Notes: generated from the sequence alone by a model not told the origin. Numbered from the stretch's first letter, positions 17,181 through 26,441 are shown. The stretch: 64,000 nt of DNA from Streptomyces sp. NBC_01429 (GCF_036231945.1 NZ_CP109599.1:4620501-4684500); one strand, 5' to 3'. Numbers and translations: made by a program.

Positions 17181-17287
17181 CTCTTCGGTGTCTCCGGGCG
17201 CTTCGGGTCGGCCGGTGGGAACGGCTTGTCGGGCTTGTGTCCGTCGCTCCCGGCGGTGTCCGGTTCGCCGCCGTGGCTGCCACTCAT
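17177..17287 (-). CDS. 36-residue hydrophilic ORF coupled to the methyltransferase gene
   Basis: ATG 17287 opens a short peptide starting MSGSHGGEPDTAGSDGHKPD and ending RPETPKR; its TGA overlaps the GTG of the methyltransferase. It is charged, has no cysteine, no signal peptide and no membrane segment. Tight coupling suggests a real translated leader or small partner, but I recognise no family, and it has none of the Cys/Ser/Thr features of a lanthipeptide precursor. Confidence 0.4.
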   Translation of the reverse strand: MSGSHGGEPDTAGSDGHKPDKPFPPADPKRPETPKR

Positions 17288-17431
17288 GGGATCGGTCGCC
17301 CTTTACACGGTGAAGTAACTCTCTGTGTCCGAAAGCTATCGGACGGGAACGATCGGTGGAAGGGCGCGGCGGCAGCGCGAAGTAGTGGGAGCGGGGCGCT
17401 CGGGCGCGGGCGGCTGCCCGCGGACAGCACT

Positions 17432-17471
17432 CCGCCCCCGTAGTCACCCATCAGGCGAACTACGGGGGCGG
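17432..17471 (-). terminator. terminator after argS
   Basis: CCGCCCCCGTAGT (17432-17444) pairs perfectly with 17459-17471, 14-base loop, 20 bases past the argS stop. Confidence 0.78.
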
Positions 17472-17490
17472 AGACGGCGCTACGCCGCGG

Positions 17491-19335
17491 TCAGAGCCGT
17501 TCGGGCGCCCGGATGCCCAGGAGCGCCAGGCCCCGCTCGATCGTGCGGGCCGTGAGGTCGCAGAGGAAGAGGCGGTTCTCCACGACCTCGGCCGGGTTGT
17601 CGTCGCTCAGTACGTGGCACTGGTCGTAGAAGGTCGTGTAGAGCGAGGCCAGTTGGTAGATGTACGCGGCCAGCTTGTGCGGCTCGTACCCCGCCGCGGC
17701 CTCCGCCAGGACGTCGCCGAACTGGTCCAGGTGCAGGCCGAGCGCCCGCTCCGCCGGGGCCAGGGCCAGCTCCGGGTGGGCGGCCGGGGTGGCGTCGCCC
17801 GCCTTGCGGAGGATGGACTGGATCCGGGCGTACGCGTACTGGATGTACACCGACGTGTCGCCGTGCAGCGAGACCATCTGGTCCAGGTCGAACTTGTAGT
17901 CACGGGCCGCCGAGGTTGACAGGTCGGCGTACTTCACCGCGCCGATGCCCACCTGCTTGCCCCGCTCGGCGATCTCGTCCTCGCTGAGGCCGGCCTTCTC
18001 GGACTTCTCCCGCACGACCGCCGTCGCCCGCTCCACGGCCTCGTCCAGCAGGTCGACCAGCCGTACGGTCTCGCCCTCACGGGTCTTGAACGGCTTGCCG
18101 TCCTTGCCCAGCACCGTACCGAAGGCGAGCTGGACGGCCTGGACCTCCTCGCTCAGCCAGCCGGCCCTGCGGGCGGTCTCGAAGACCATCTTGAAGTGCA
18201 GGGACTGCCGCGCGTCGACCACGTACAGCAGGTTCGTCGCGGACAGCTTCCCCACCCGGTCGCGGATGGCGGAGAGGTCGGTGGCCGCGTAACCGTAGCC
18301 GCCGTTGGTCTTCTTCACGATGAGCGGGACGGGGTTGCCGTCCGGGCCCTTCACGTCGTCGAAGAAGACGCACAGCGCGCCCTCGGAGCGGACGGCGACG
18401 CCCGACTCCTCCAGCAGCCGGCAGGTCTCCTCCAGCATGTCGTTGTAGCCGGACTCGCCCACGACGTCGGGGTCGTGGATCTCCATGTCCAGCTGGTCGA
18501 AGACCGAGTAGAAGTAGATCTTCGACTCGTCGACGAACCTCTGCCAGAGGGCGAGGGTCTCCTTGTCGCCCGCCTGGAGCGCCACCACCCGGTCGCGCGA
18601 GCGCGCCTTGAACTCCTCGTCGGAGTCGAAGAGCGCGCGCGACGCCTTGTAGAGCCGGTTGAGGTTGGACATCGCGGTCTCGCCGTCGATGTCCTGGCCG
18701 CCGCCGGTGTCCTGGCCGCCGCCGGTGTCCCGGCCGTCGCCGGTGTCCCGGCCGCCGGTCCCCTCGGAGTCGCCCTTGTGGTCCAGCTCGTGCGGGTGCT
18801 CGATCAGATACTGGATGAGCATGCCGAACTGGGTGCCCCAGTCGCCGATGTGGTGGCGCCTGATCACCTTCTCGCCCGTGAACTCCAGCATCTCGACCAT
18901 GGCCGCGCCGATCACCGCGGACCGCAGATGCCCGACGTGCATCTCCTTGGCCACGTTCGGCTGCGCGTAGTCGATGACCGTCGTGCCGGGCCGCTCCGCG
19001 TACGGGACGCCGAGCCGGTCGCCGTCGGCCGCCCGCGCCGCCAGGGTCTCGGTGATCGCCCGGTCCGTCAGCGTGATGTTGAGGAAGCCGGGGCCCGAGA
19101 CCTCGATGTCCGCGATCAGCTCGGGCGCGGTCAGCGCCGCCACGACCCGGGTCGCCAGCTCCCGCGGAGCGCCCTTGAGCTGCTTCGCGAGCGCCAGGAT
19201 GCCGTTGGCCTGGAAGTCCGCCCGGTCGCTTCGGCGCAGCAGCGGACTCGCGGAACCGGCCTCCGGCAGGGCTGCCGAGAGGGCGTCCGCGATGCGCTGA
19301 TCGACGGTCGAAGCGAGGGAAGTGACCGGGGCCAT
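17491..19335 (-). CDS. argS: arginyl-tRNA synthetase
   Basis: Class I synthetase charging tRNA(Arg). 614 residues, longer than the usual ~580. The N-terminal arginine-specific domain is followed by the HIGH-equivalent EMHVGHLRS near residue 130, and the anticodon-binding DALR domain occupies the C-terminus. Residues ~185-220 carry an unusual insert between HELDHKGDSEGTGG and GETAMSNLNRLY: four imperfect copies of the six-residue unit GGxDTG, encoded by a near-perfect DNA tandem repeat (18690-18765). It lies in a surface region of the catalytic domain in related enzymes. Divergent from lysS with under 100 bases between. Confidence 0.95.
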   Translation of the reverse strand: MAPVTSLASTVDQRIADALSAALPEAGSASPLLRRSDRADFQANGILALAKQLKGAPRELATRVVAALTAPELIADIEVSGPGFLNITLTDRAITETLAARAADGDRLGVPYAERPGTTVIDYAQPNVAKEMHVGHLRSAVIGAAMVEMLEFTGEKVIRRHHIGDWGTQFGMLIQYLIEHPHELDHKGDSEGTGGRDTGDGRDTGGGQDTGGGQDIDGETAMSNLNRLYKASRALFDSDEEFKARSRDRVVALQAGDKETLALWQRFVDESKIYFYSVFDQLDMEIHDPDVVGESGYNDMLEETCRLLEESGVAVRSEGALCVFFDDVKGPDGNPVPLIVKKTNGGYGYAATDLSAIRDRVGKLSATNLLYVVDARQSLHFKMVFETARRAGWLSEEVQAVQLAFGTVLGKDGKPFKTREGETVRLVDLLDEAVERATAVVREKSEKAGLSEDEIAERGKQVGIGAVKYADLSTSAARDYKFDLDQMVSLHGDTSVYIQYAYARIQSILRKAGDATPAAHPELALAPAERALGLHLDQFGDVLAEAAAGYEPHKLAAYIYQLASLYTTFYDQCHVLSDDNPAEVVENRLFLCDLTARTIERGLALLGIRAPERL

Positions 19336-19475
19336 GGGCTGGTGCCGTTCCTGTTGGTGTGGTGGGGAAACGTGTCCAGTATCCCACGCGGTAACAAGCC
19401 ATTTTCGCTCTGTCGTAGGTACCTGGGAGAATGGCTCTCGCCGGTTTTGTTGGGCGTACGAGAAAGAAGAAGGAC

Positions 19476-21212
19476 GTGCCGATCGTGGCTCCGAGCACCG
19501 AGGCCGACTGGGTCTCCCGTTTCGCGGACGATGTCATCGCCGAGTCGGAGCGTCGTGCACCCGGCAAACCGGTGGTGGTCGCGTCCGGGCTGTCGCCCTC
19601 CGGCCCCATCCACCTGGGGAACCTCCGCGAGGTCATGACCCCGCACCTGGTCGCGGACGAGATCCGCCGCCGGGGGTACGAGGTACGCCACCTGATCTCC
19701 TGGGACGACTACGACCGCTACCGGAAGGTGCCCGCGGGCGTCCCCGGTACGGACTCCTCCTGGGCCGAGCACATCGGCAGGCCCCTCACGTCCGTACCGG
19801 CCCCGGCGGGCTCCCCGTACCCGAACTGGGCGGAGCACTTCAAGGCCGCGATGACGGAGGCGCTCGCCGAGCTGGGCGTCGCGTACGACGGCATCAGCCA
19901 GACCGAGCAGTACACGTCGGGCGTCTACCGCGAGCAGATCCTGCACGCGATGCGCCACCGCGCGGACATCGACGCGGTCCTCGACCGGTACCGGACGAAG
20001 GACAAGCCGAAGACGCAGCCCAAGAGCCAGAAGAAGGCCGAGGAAGCCGAGCTGGAGGCCGCCGAGGGCTCCGGCGCCGCCGCCGAGGACGACGGCAGCG
20101 GCGGCAGCGCCGGCTACTTCCCGTACAAGCCGTACTGCGGCGGCTGCGGCAAGGACCTCACCACCGTCACCGCGTACGACGACGCGACGACGGAGCTGAC
20201 GTACACCTGCGACGGCTGCGGCTTCTCGGAGACGGTGGCGCTGAGCGGGTTCAACCGCGGCAAGCTGGTCTGGAAGGTCGACTGGCCGATGCGCTGGGCC
20301 TACGAGGGCGTGATCTTCGAGCCGTCCGGCGTCGACCACTCCTCGCCCGGCTCGTCCTTCGTCGTCGGCGGCCAGATCGTGCGCGAGATCTTCGACGGAG
20401 TGCAGCCCATCGGCCCGATGTACGCCTTCGTCGGCATCTCCGGCATGGCGAAGATGTCCTCCAGCAAGGGCGGCGTCCCCACCCCGGCCGACGCGCTGAA
20501 GATCATGGAGGCGCCGCTGCTGCGCTGGCTGTACGCGCGCCGCAGGCCGAACCAGTCGTTCAAGATCGCCTTCGACCAGGAGATCCAGCGGCTGTACGAC
20601 GAGTGGGACGCGCTGGAGCGCAAGGTCGCCGACGGCTCCGTCCTGCCGGCCGACGCCGCCGCCTACGCGCGGGCCGTCGGTACGGCGGCCGGCAAGCTGC
20701 CGAGCACGCCGCGCCCGCTGCCCTACCGCACCATCGCCTCGGTCGTGGACATCACGGCGGGCGCCGAGGAGCAGACGCTGCGCATCCTCAGCGAGCTGGA
20801 CCCGGCGCACCCGCTGACCTCGCTCGACGAGGCGCGCCCCCGCCTCGACCGCGCGGAGAACTGGATCACCAGCCAGGTCCCGGCCGAGGCGCGCACCATC
20901 GTGCGCGCCGAGCCGGACCACGAGCTGCTCGGCTCGCTGGACGAGCAGGGCCGCGAGTCGCTGCGGCTGCTCCTGGAGGGCCTGGACAGCCACTGGTCGC
21001 TGGACGGTCTGAGCACCCTCGTCTACGGCGTGCCGAAGGTCATGGCGGGGCTGGCCCCCGACGCCAAGCCGACGGCGGAGCTGAAGACCGCCCAGCGGTC
21101 CTTCTTCGCGCTGCTGTACCGGCTGCTGGTGAGCCGCGACACCGGGCCCCGGCTGCCCACGCTGCTGCTGGCGGTGGGGGCGGACCGGGTGCGCAAGCTG
21201 CTCGGCGCCTGA
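19476..21212 (+). CDS. lysS: lysyl-tRNA synthetase, class I (archaeal type)
   Basis: Charges tRNA(Lys). It is the class I form, found in archaea and some bacteria including Streptomyces, not the common class II enzyme. About 578 residues. HIGH motif SGPIHLGNL near residues 42-50; KMSKS-type AKMSSSKGG around 325-332; a zinc-ribbon-like insert YCGGCGKDL...CDGCGFSE near 220-250 preceded by an acidic linker. Start is taken as GTG 19476 (MPIVAPSTEADWVSRF); GTG 19485 and ATG 19431 are also in frame, the latter adding a basic leader. Divergent from argS, so the two synthetase genes share one promoter region. Confidence 0.93.
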   Translation: MPIVAPSTEADWVSRFADDVIAESERRAPGKPVVVASGLSPSGPIHLGNLREVMTPHLVADEIRRRGYEVRHLISWDDYDRYRKVPAGVPGTDSSWAEHIGRPLTSVPAPAGSPYPNWAEHFKAAMTEALAELGVAYDGISQTEQYTSGVYREQILHAMRHRADIDAVLDRYRTKDKPKTQPKSQKKAEEAELEAAEGSGAAAEDDGSGGSAGYFPYKPYCGGCGKDLTTVTAYDDATTELTYTCDGCGFSETVALSGFNRGKLVWKVDWPMRWAYEGVIFEPSGVDHSSPGSSFVVGGQIVREIFDGVQPIGPMYAFVGISGMAKMSSSKGGVPTPADALKIMEAPLLRWLYARRRPNQSFKIAFDQEIQRLYDEWDALERKVADGSVLPADAAAYARAVGTAAGKLPSTPRPLPYRTIASVVDITAGAEEQTLRILSELDPAHPLTSLDEARPRLDRAENWITSQVPAEARTIVRAEPDHELLGSLDEQGRESLRLLLEGLDSHWSLDGLSTLVYGVPKVMAGLAPDAKPTAELKTAQRSFFALLYRLLVSRDTGPRLPTLLLAVGADRVRKLLGA

Positions 21213-21251
21213 GCGACAGGTCGAGAAGTCGAGAGATCGACTGGCAGGGAA

Positions 21252-21288
21252 GGGCCCCACCCGGCTCGGTGACCGGCGGGTGGGGCCC
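21252..21288. terminator. bidirectional terminator between lysS and the symporter gene
   Basis: GGGCCCCACCC (21252-21262) pairs with GGGTGGGGCCC (21278-21288), 15-base loop, then TT. Confidence 0.75.
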
Positions 21289-21302
21289 TTCGCCGTCCGG
21301 CT

Positions 21303-22760
21303 TCAGGGGCGCGCGGGGCCCACGAGCTTGGCCTGCGCAGCCTCGTGCGGGGGTTCCGGAGCCGTATCCGGCACCTTGTTCGGTACCTGGTCCGGCATCT
21401 GGTCCGGCATCTGGTCCGGCACCTCCGCCACCGGCTTGCCCGTGGTCAGTGCGATCCGTGCCGCCTCCAGGTCGAGCATCCCCTCCCACCTGGCGACGAC
21501 GAAGGTCGCGACGCAGTTGCCGAGCAGGTTGGTGACCACCCGCATGGTGTCCATCAGCCGGTCGGCGGCCAGCAGCAGCGCCACCGCGCCCGCCGGCACC
21601 ACGTCCAGCGCCGCCACCGTGGCCGACAGGGCGAGGAACGCGGAGCCGGGTATGCCGGCCATGCCCTTCGAGGTGAGCATCAGCACGAGGACCACGGTGA
21701 GCTGCTGCCCGAGGGAGAGGTCGACGCCCACCGCCTGCGCCATGAAGAGCGTGGCCAGTGAGAGGTAGATCGAGGCGCCGTCCAGGTTGAAGGAGTAGCC
21801 GGTCGGCAGCACCAGACCGGTCGGCGCCGGGGCGCAGCCGGCGCCCCGCAGCTTCTCCATCATGCGCGGCATCACGGACTCGCTGGAGGCGGTGGCGACG
21901 GCGAGCGAGAACTCCGAGCGGGTGTAGACGAGGAACCGCCACAGACTCAGCCCGGTGAAGACCCGCAGCAGCACCCCGAGCCCGATGATGAAGAGCAGGG
22001 CGGCGCCGTAGCAGGCCGCGAGGAGCTTCCCGTACGAGGAGAGCGCGCTCAGTCCGTACTGCCCGATGAGGTACGCGGCGGAGCCGAAGGCCGCGAGCGG
22101 GGCCAGCTTCATGACGTACCCGACGAGCTTGAAGATCACCTCGCCGGTCTGGTCGATCAGGTTGAGCACCAGCGGTGCCCTCTGCCGGCCGACGTGCAGG
22201 ATCGCGGCGCCCACCAGCACGGCCAGCAGCAGCACTTGGAGCAGCTGGTTCTCGGCGAAGGCGCTGACCGCGCTCACCGGGATGACGCCCAGCAGGAACC
22301 CGGAGACCCCGGGCAGTTCGGCGCCGCCCGTCGTGGCCTCCACGGCGCTCTCGTCCAGGTGCGGATGGCCGCCCGCGAAACCGGCGCCCGGCTGGAAGAC
22401 GTTGCCGATGACCAGGCCCAGCAGCAGCGCCAGGGTGGTCACCACCTCGAACCAGATGAGCGCCTTCACTCCGATCCGGCCCACCGACTTGAGGTCGCCC
22501 GCCTTGGCGATGCCCAGGACCACGACACAGAAGACCAGCGGCGATATCACCATCTTGATCAGCCGCAGGAAGCCGTCCGAGATCAGCTTGAGGCTGTCCG
22601 CGCTGCCCGGCCAGAGGGCACCGACCGCGATCCCGAGCAGGATCGCGACGAGTACGTGGACGAAGGGGGAGCGCAGCAGCGCCCGGGGCAGGGACGCCCG
22701 GGGCGGTGGCGTGCGCGACGGTGGCGTTCGGGGCTCGGACGGGACCGGTGTGGGGGGCAT
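21303..22760 (-). CDS. dicarboxylate/amino-acid:cation symporter (DAACS family)
   Basis: Inner-membrane secondary transporter of the GltP/DctA family, importing C4-dicarboxylates or glutamate with H+ or Na+. 485 residues. Typical family features: SDGFLRLIKMVISPLVFCVV early, then the serine-rich re-entrant motif ATASSESVMPRMME, YSFNLDGASIYL, and GMAGIPGSAFLALSATV. The last ~45 residues are a hydrophilic tail with a hexapeptide repeat (VPDQMPDQMPDQVPNKVPD) encoded by a DNA repeat; this is not part of the family fold. Start at ATG 22760 (MPPTPVPSEPRTPPSR), GAGGAG about ten bases upstream. Confidence 0.93.
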   Translation of the reverse strand: MPPTPVPSEPRTPPSRTPPPRASLPRALLRSPFVHVLVAILLGIAVGALWPGSADSLKLISDGFLRLIKMVISPLVFCVVVLGIAKAGDLKSVGRIGVKALIWFEVVTTLALLLGLVIGNVFQPGAGFAGGHPHLDESAVEATTGGAELPGVSGFLLGVIPVSAVSAFAENQLLQVLLLAVLVGAAILHVGRQRAPLVLNLIDQTGEVIFKLVGYVMKLAPLAAFGSAAYLIGQYGLSALSSYGKLLAACYGAALLFIIGLGVLLRVFTGLSLWRFLVYTRSEFSLAVATASSESVMPRMMEKLRGAGCAPAPTGLVLPTGYSFNLDGASIYLSLATLFMAQAVGVDLSLGQQLTVVLVLMLTSKGMAGIPGSAFLALSATVAALDVVPAGAVALLLAADRLMDTMRVVTNLLGNCVATFVVARWEGMLDLEAARIALTTGKPVAEVPDQMPDQMPDQVPNKVPDTAPEPPHEAAQAKLVGPARP

Positions 22761-22919
22761 GGCGTAATCACTCCTCGGCGGCTCGACTTCCGAATGATGG
22801 AAGAAGGGTTCCGGAGAGTTTCTTGGAGTGCGGTCACATGGCGGAGTCCGAGCGGTAAACGAGGTGTGTCGGGGGCGACGGAGGCGCCCCCTCACCCCCT
22901 CCCGGCCCCCTCCCGTGCG

Positions 22920-24410
22920 TTACGCGATGTACTCGTCCATCTCGGACTGGTAGCGGTCCTTGCAGCTCTTGAGGTGCGGCCGGAGCGAACTCTCGCTCAG
23001 CGGGCCGCCGTTGCGTCCCTTGAGGCCGTACAGATCCATCAAGTAGAGCCCGAACTGACGGCCGTTGGGGAAGTCGCCGTTCTCGTTGACGTACTTGCGG
23101 AAGGCGCCGAAGTACGCGTCCTCGCGGCTGAGGCCGTCGGGCAGGCCCGGTACGGGGATTTCCTCGGGCTGGTCCTGGCCGGGGAGCGGGAAGGAGCCCG
23201 TGGTGGACGCCGGGCCCTCGTCGGTCGGGTCCGTCTGCTGCGGGCCCTGGCTCTGGCCCGGAATCCGGCCGAGCGCGCGGCTGCGGCCGGGGCCGGAGGG
23301 GACCATGATCTGGGCCGGATCGGGGCTCTCGCTCTGCGGGGGGTTGTACGCCGGGTTGTACGCGCCCTCGTAGGCGGCCTCCTGCACGAGAGGCGCCGCG
23401 AACCACGGGCTGATCTGAGGGGCGGCGGCCGTTGCCTGCGGGGGGAGTTGGTCCTGCGGCTGCGGCTGCGGCTGCGGCTGCTGTGGCTGTTCCTGCGCCT
23501 GTTCCTGCGCCTGCTCCGACCCGTGCTCCCGCGGCTGTTCCCGCGGCTGTTCCTGCGGCTGGGCGGCGGCGGGTATTCGGCCTTGGCTCTGGGTCTCGCC
23601 CTCGCTCTGGCCTTGTCCCTGTCCCTGTCCCTGGCCCTGCGGGAGTTCGGCCACCTTGGCCGTGGCCAGCGGCACGGGCGCCGGCTGCTGCGCGGGCTCC
23701 GGCGCCGGGGGCAGCAGCATCGGCTCGATACCGGCGGCGGCCAGTCCCGTGTGCGCCGTATCGGCCAGCGGCACACCGTACTTGGCCAGCCGCAGCGGCA
23801 TCAGCGCCTCGATGGGCGCCTTCCGGCGCCAGTTGCGGCCGAAGCGGGCCTGAAGGCGCGACTGGTAGATGAGCCGGTCCTGTTCGAGCTTGATGACCTG
23901 CTCGTACGACCGCAGCTCCCACAGCTTCATCCTGCGCCACAGCTTGAACGTGGGTATGGGCGAGAGCAGCCACCTGGTCAGGCGCACGCCCTCCATGTGC
24001 TTGTCCGCGGTGATGTCCGCGATCCGGCCGACGGCGTGCCGCGCGGCCTCGACGGAGACGATGAAGAGGAGCGGGATCACCGCGTGCATTCCGACCCCGA
24101 GCGGGTCGGGCCAGGCGGCGGCGCCGTTGAACGCGATGGTCGCGACGGTCAGCAGCCAGGCCGACTGGCGCAGCAGCGGGAACGGGATGCGCATCCAGGT
24201 GAGGAGCAGGTCGAGCGCGAGGAGGACGCAGATACCCGCGTCGATGCCGATCGGGAAGACCAGCGAGAACTGCCCGAAGCCCTTCTGTTCGGCGAGTTCG
24301 CGCACGGCGGCGTAGGACCCCGCGAACCCGATGGCGGCGATGATCACCGCTCCGAAGACCACGACCCCGATGAGTATGCGGTGCGTGCGTGTCAGCTGCA
24401 TCGCGGCCAC
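22920..24410 (-). CDS. DUF2637 (SpdB-like) membrane protein with long Gln-rich linker
   Basis: 496 residues from GTG 24410 (VAAMQLTRTHRILIG), with GGAGGGG about eight bases upstream. Residues 10-140 hold four membrane segments of the DUF2637 domain (ILIGVVVFGAVIIAAIGFAG, then FPIGIDAGICVLLALDLLL). A cytoplasmic region (SYEQVIKLEQDRLIYQSRL) follows, then about 180 residues rich in Gln/Pro with several repeat units, ending in a conserved helical C-domain (SREDAYFGAFRKYVNENGDF, LSESSLRPHLKSCKDRYQ). DUF2637 proteins occur both in mobile conjugative elements and as stable Streptomyces chromosomal genes; no mobile-element genes are beside this one. Function unknown. Confidence 0.78.
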   Translation of the reverse strand: MAAMQLTRTHRILIGVVVFGAVIIAAIGFAGSYAAVRELAEQKGFGQFSLVFPIGIDAGICVLLALDLLLTWMRIPFPLLRQSAWLLTVATIAFNGAAAWPDPLGVGMHAVIPLLFIVSVEAARHAVGRIADITADKHMEGVRLTRWLLSPIPTFKLWRRMKLWELRSYEQVIKLEQDRLIYQSRLQARFGRNWRRKAPIEALMPLRLAKYGVPLADTAHTGLAAAGIEPMLLPPAPEPAQQPAPVPLATAKVAELPQGQGQGQGQGQSEGETQSQGRIPAAAQPQEQPREQPREHGSEQAQEQAQEQPQQPQPQPQPQDQLPPQATAAAPQISPWFAAPLVQEAAYEGAYNPAYNPPQSESPDPAQIMVPSGPGRSRALGRIPGQSQGPQQTDPTDEGPASTTGSFPLPGQDQPEEIPVPGLPDGLSREDAYFGAFRKYVNENGDFPNGRQFGLYLMDLYGLKGRNGGPLSESSLRPHLKSCKDRYQSEMDEYIA

Positions 24411-24513
24411 GCGCGAATCCCCTCCCTGTGCGGACCCGCCCGTAGGGGCCGGGTGCGACGCCGTACTCGGCATCTGGCGGGCACAGCCTGGCACATGTGT
24501 GCGGATGCGCGCG

Positions 24514-24539
24514 GCGCGGGGGGAGTTGGCCCCCCGCGC
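24514..24539 (-). terminator. terminator after the first DUF3558 lipoprotein gene
   Basis: GCGCGGGGGG (24514-24523) pairs with CCCCCCGCGC (24530-24539), 6-base loop. Confidence 0.75.
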
Positions 24540-24551
24540 GGACGGGCCCTG

Positions 24552-25388
24552 CTACTCGGTCTTGGAGTCCTTCGAGGAGGAGGTTTCGGGGCTCGCTCCG
24601 ACGCCTTCGGAGCTGCCGTTCTCCTTGGAGCCGCCGTCGGTGGCGTCGCTGTCCTTGGAGCCGCTGTCCTTGGAGCCGGAGTCCTTGGCGTCGGCGGCGA
24701 TCGCAGCGACGGCCTCCTTCGACGTCTTGACCGCGTCCTTCGTCAGATCGGCGACGCTGGGCGAGCCGGCGCCCGCGAGGCCCGCGCCGTTGTAGGTGAG
24801 GGTGATGACGACGTTCTCCGTACGGGTCACGATCGTGGCGTACGCGAAGTCCGCGCTGGACTTCTTGAGCGAGTACGTGACCGTCGTCGCCTGGTCGCCG
24901 ATGCCGGTCGTCGGAGCCGCCTTGACGTCCTTGGCGCCCTCCGTGCCGCGGGCGCCGGCGATCTCCTTCGTGTAGTACTCGTCGGCGCGCTTGGCGCCGC
25001 TGCCGAGGGTCACGTCGGAGTTGTACCGCATGAGGGAGACGTCGAGCCAGCGGTACTGCGAGCCCTTCACGCCGTTGTCGTCCAGGCCGTTCCAGGAGCA
25101 GCTGCCCCGGGTGGCGGTGTCGCTGGAGGTGCCGGCCGTGCCGCCCTTGGACTTCGCCTTCGGGACGAGCGAGTCGATCGTCTTGCGGCTGATCGTCTTG
25201 CACGCGTCCGGGAGACCGGCGAACTTGGCCGGGACGACGGTCGGGGACGGCGCGGTGGTCGGGCTCGTCGCGGAGCCGTCCGCGTCGCTCTTGTCACCGG
25301 AGTCGGACGAGCAGCCGGCGACGACGAGCATCACCGGAACGGCTGCGCAGGCGAGTATGCGGGTGAGTCGCGAGGCTGATCGGTGCAT
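24552..25388 (-). CDS. DUF3558 lipoprotein (first of two paralogues)
   Basis: 278 residues. Signal peptide MHRSASRLTRILACAAVPVML with lipobox VAGCSS. The DUF3558 domain (LPDACKTISRKTIDSLVP ... GSCSWNG ... YRWLDVSLMRY) follows a Ser/Asp/Thr spacer. The C-terminal ~50 residues are a repetitive acidic/Ser tail (DSGSKDSGSKDSDATDGGSKENG). It lies just downstream of, and is similar in domain order to, the gene at 25533-26441, so the two look like an ancient tandem duplication. Function unknown; such proteins are membrane-anchored and exposed. Confidence 0.82.
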   Translation of the reverse strand: MHRSASRLTRILACAAVPVMLVVAGCSSDSGDKSDADGSATSPTTAPSPTVVPAKFAGLPDACKTISRKTIDSLVPKAKSKGGTAGTSSDTATRGSCSWNGLDDNGVKGSQYRWLDVSLMRYNSDVTLGSGAKRADEYYTKEIAGARGTEGAKDVKAAPTTGIGDQATTVTYSLKKSSADFAYATIVTRTENVVITLTYNGAGLAGAGSPSVADLTKDAVKTSKEAVAAIAADAKDSGSKDSGSKDSDATDGGSKENGSSEGVGASPETSSSKDSKTE

Positions 25389-25532
25389 GGTTCCTTCAGT
25401 GTTCCTTCAGTCGCCGGGGGTGTGCCGGGTGTGCCGGGTGCACGGTCCGATCGGCCACGGTAACCGGCGAACGGGGTTCGTGGGCCGCCCCGCCCTGCAC
25501 CGTTCCTCGTCGGTGAGGGCGCGCGGAGGGCG

Positions 25533-26441
25533 TCAGGCGTTGAGCTGGTCGACGAGCTTCCTGGCCAGGTCGCGGGCCTTTTCCTGGAGTTCCTGGCTGT
25601 CCGGGACGGCCGAGGAGCGGGCCGGCTGCTCGCTGTACCGGACGGTCACGATCACGTTCGATGTGCGGAACACCACGCTGACCGTGCGGCGCTGGGTGGC
25701 CGAACCGGAGCGGGTGAGGACATCGTCCAGGAAGGCGGCGTCGCCGAGGCCGTCCAGGACGCGGGGCTCAAGGCCGTCGGGGGTTTCGGAGGCGCTGTCG
25801 GAGCTGCTGTCGGAGGCCGAGGCGGTCTGGGTCCTGGCCCCGGTGCCGGAGTCCGTGCCCGAGCCGGACTCGGAGCCCTTGCCGGAGGCGGCTCCCGTCT
25901 CGGAGGGCGAGCCGCTCGGCGTCCCGGCCCCAGGGCTGTCCGTATCGCCCGTGCCGCTCGTGCTGCCCGTACCGTCGCCGCCTCTGGGGAGTGGCAGGTC
26001 CGCGGCGGTCTCCTGCTTCGCGTAGACCTCCTGCGCCCGGTCGGCGTCGCTCACGGCCGGGTCGTACGACACCACGCGTTCGAGGTCGATCACCAACTGG
26101 TGCGAGGCGGCCGGGGCGTCGGCCTTCCAGCTGCACCCGACGCGGCGATCGGTGTCGTACGTGACGGAGGGCGTGCCCCGGTAGGCCTTGGTCTGCTCGG
26201 CTTCGGGGAGCGTGGCGGTGCCGGGGAGCAGCTCCTTGATCGTGGAGCGCGGCACGGTTCCGCAGGCTTCCCGGAGGGTGCGGTACTTGCCGGGCTGCGC
26301 GACGGTGGCACTGGTGGGGCCGCCCGGCTTGGAGTCGGAGGCCGAACCGTCGCCGTCACTGGCGCCCGAGCAGCCGGCCACGGCCACCACGAGAAGCGCC
26401 GCCAGGCCGGGGACGTACGCGTGGCGCGCCTTTGGCTGCAC
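25533..26441 (-). CDS. DUF3558 lipoprotein (second paralogue)
   Basis: 302 residues from GTG 26441 (MQPKARHAYVPGLAALLVV, lipobox VAGCSG), with AGGG close upstream. Same architecture as its neighbour: lipobox, spacer, cysteine-containing domain (LREACGTVPRSTIKELLPG ... VGCSWKADAPAASHQLVIDL), then C-terminal motif FRTSNVIVTVRYSEQ. A low-complexity insert of about 80 residues (GGDGTGSTSGTGDTDSPGAG through SASDSSSDSASET) divides the domain, a feature the other paralogue lacks. A longer ORF upstream of the GTG is open by chance only. Confidence 0.8.
   Translation of the reverse strand: MQPKARHAYVPGLAALLVVAVAGCSGASDGDGSASDSKPGGPTSATVAQPGKYRTLREACGTVPRSTIKELLPGTATLPEAEQTKAYRGTPSVTYDTDRRVGCSWKADAPAASHQLVIDLERVVSYDPAVSDADRAQEVYAKQETAADLPLPRGGDGTGSTSGTGDTDSPGAGTPSGSPSETGAASGKGSESGSGTDSGTGARTQTASASDSSSDSASETPDGLEPRVLDGLGDAAFLDDVLTRSGSATQRRTVSVVFRTSNVIVTVRYSEQPARSSAVPDSQELQEKARDLARKLVDQLNA

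Noticed and set aside
17177..17287. lanthipeptide (FxLD-type) precursor next to a methyltransferase
   Set aside because: The peptide has no cysteine, serine-rich core or FxLD motif, and no lanthipeptide synthetase is near.
22194..25379. 1061-codon plus-strand frame
   Set aside because: Runs antisense through the symporter, DUF2637 and DUF3558 genes and has no domain.
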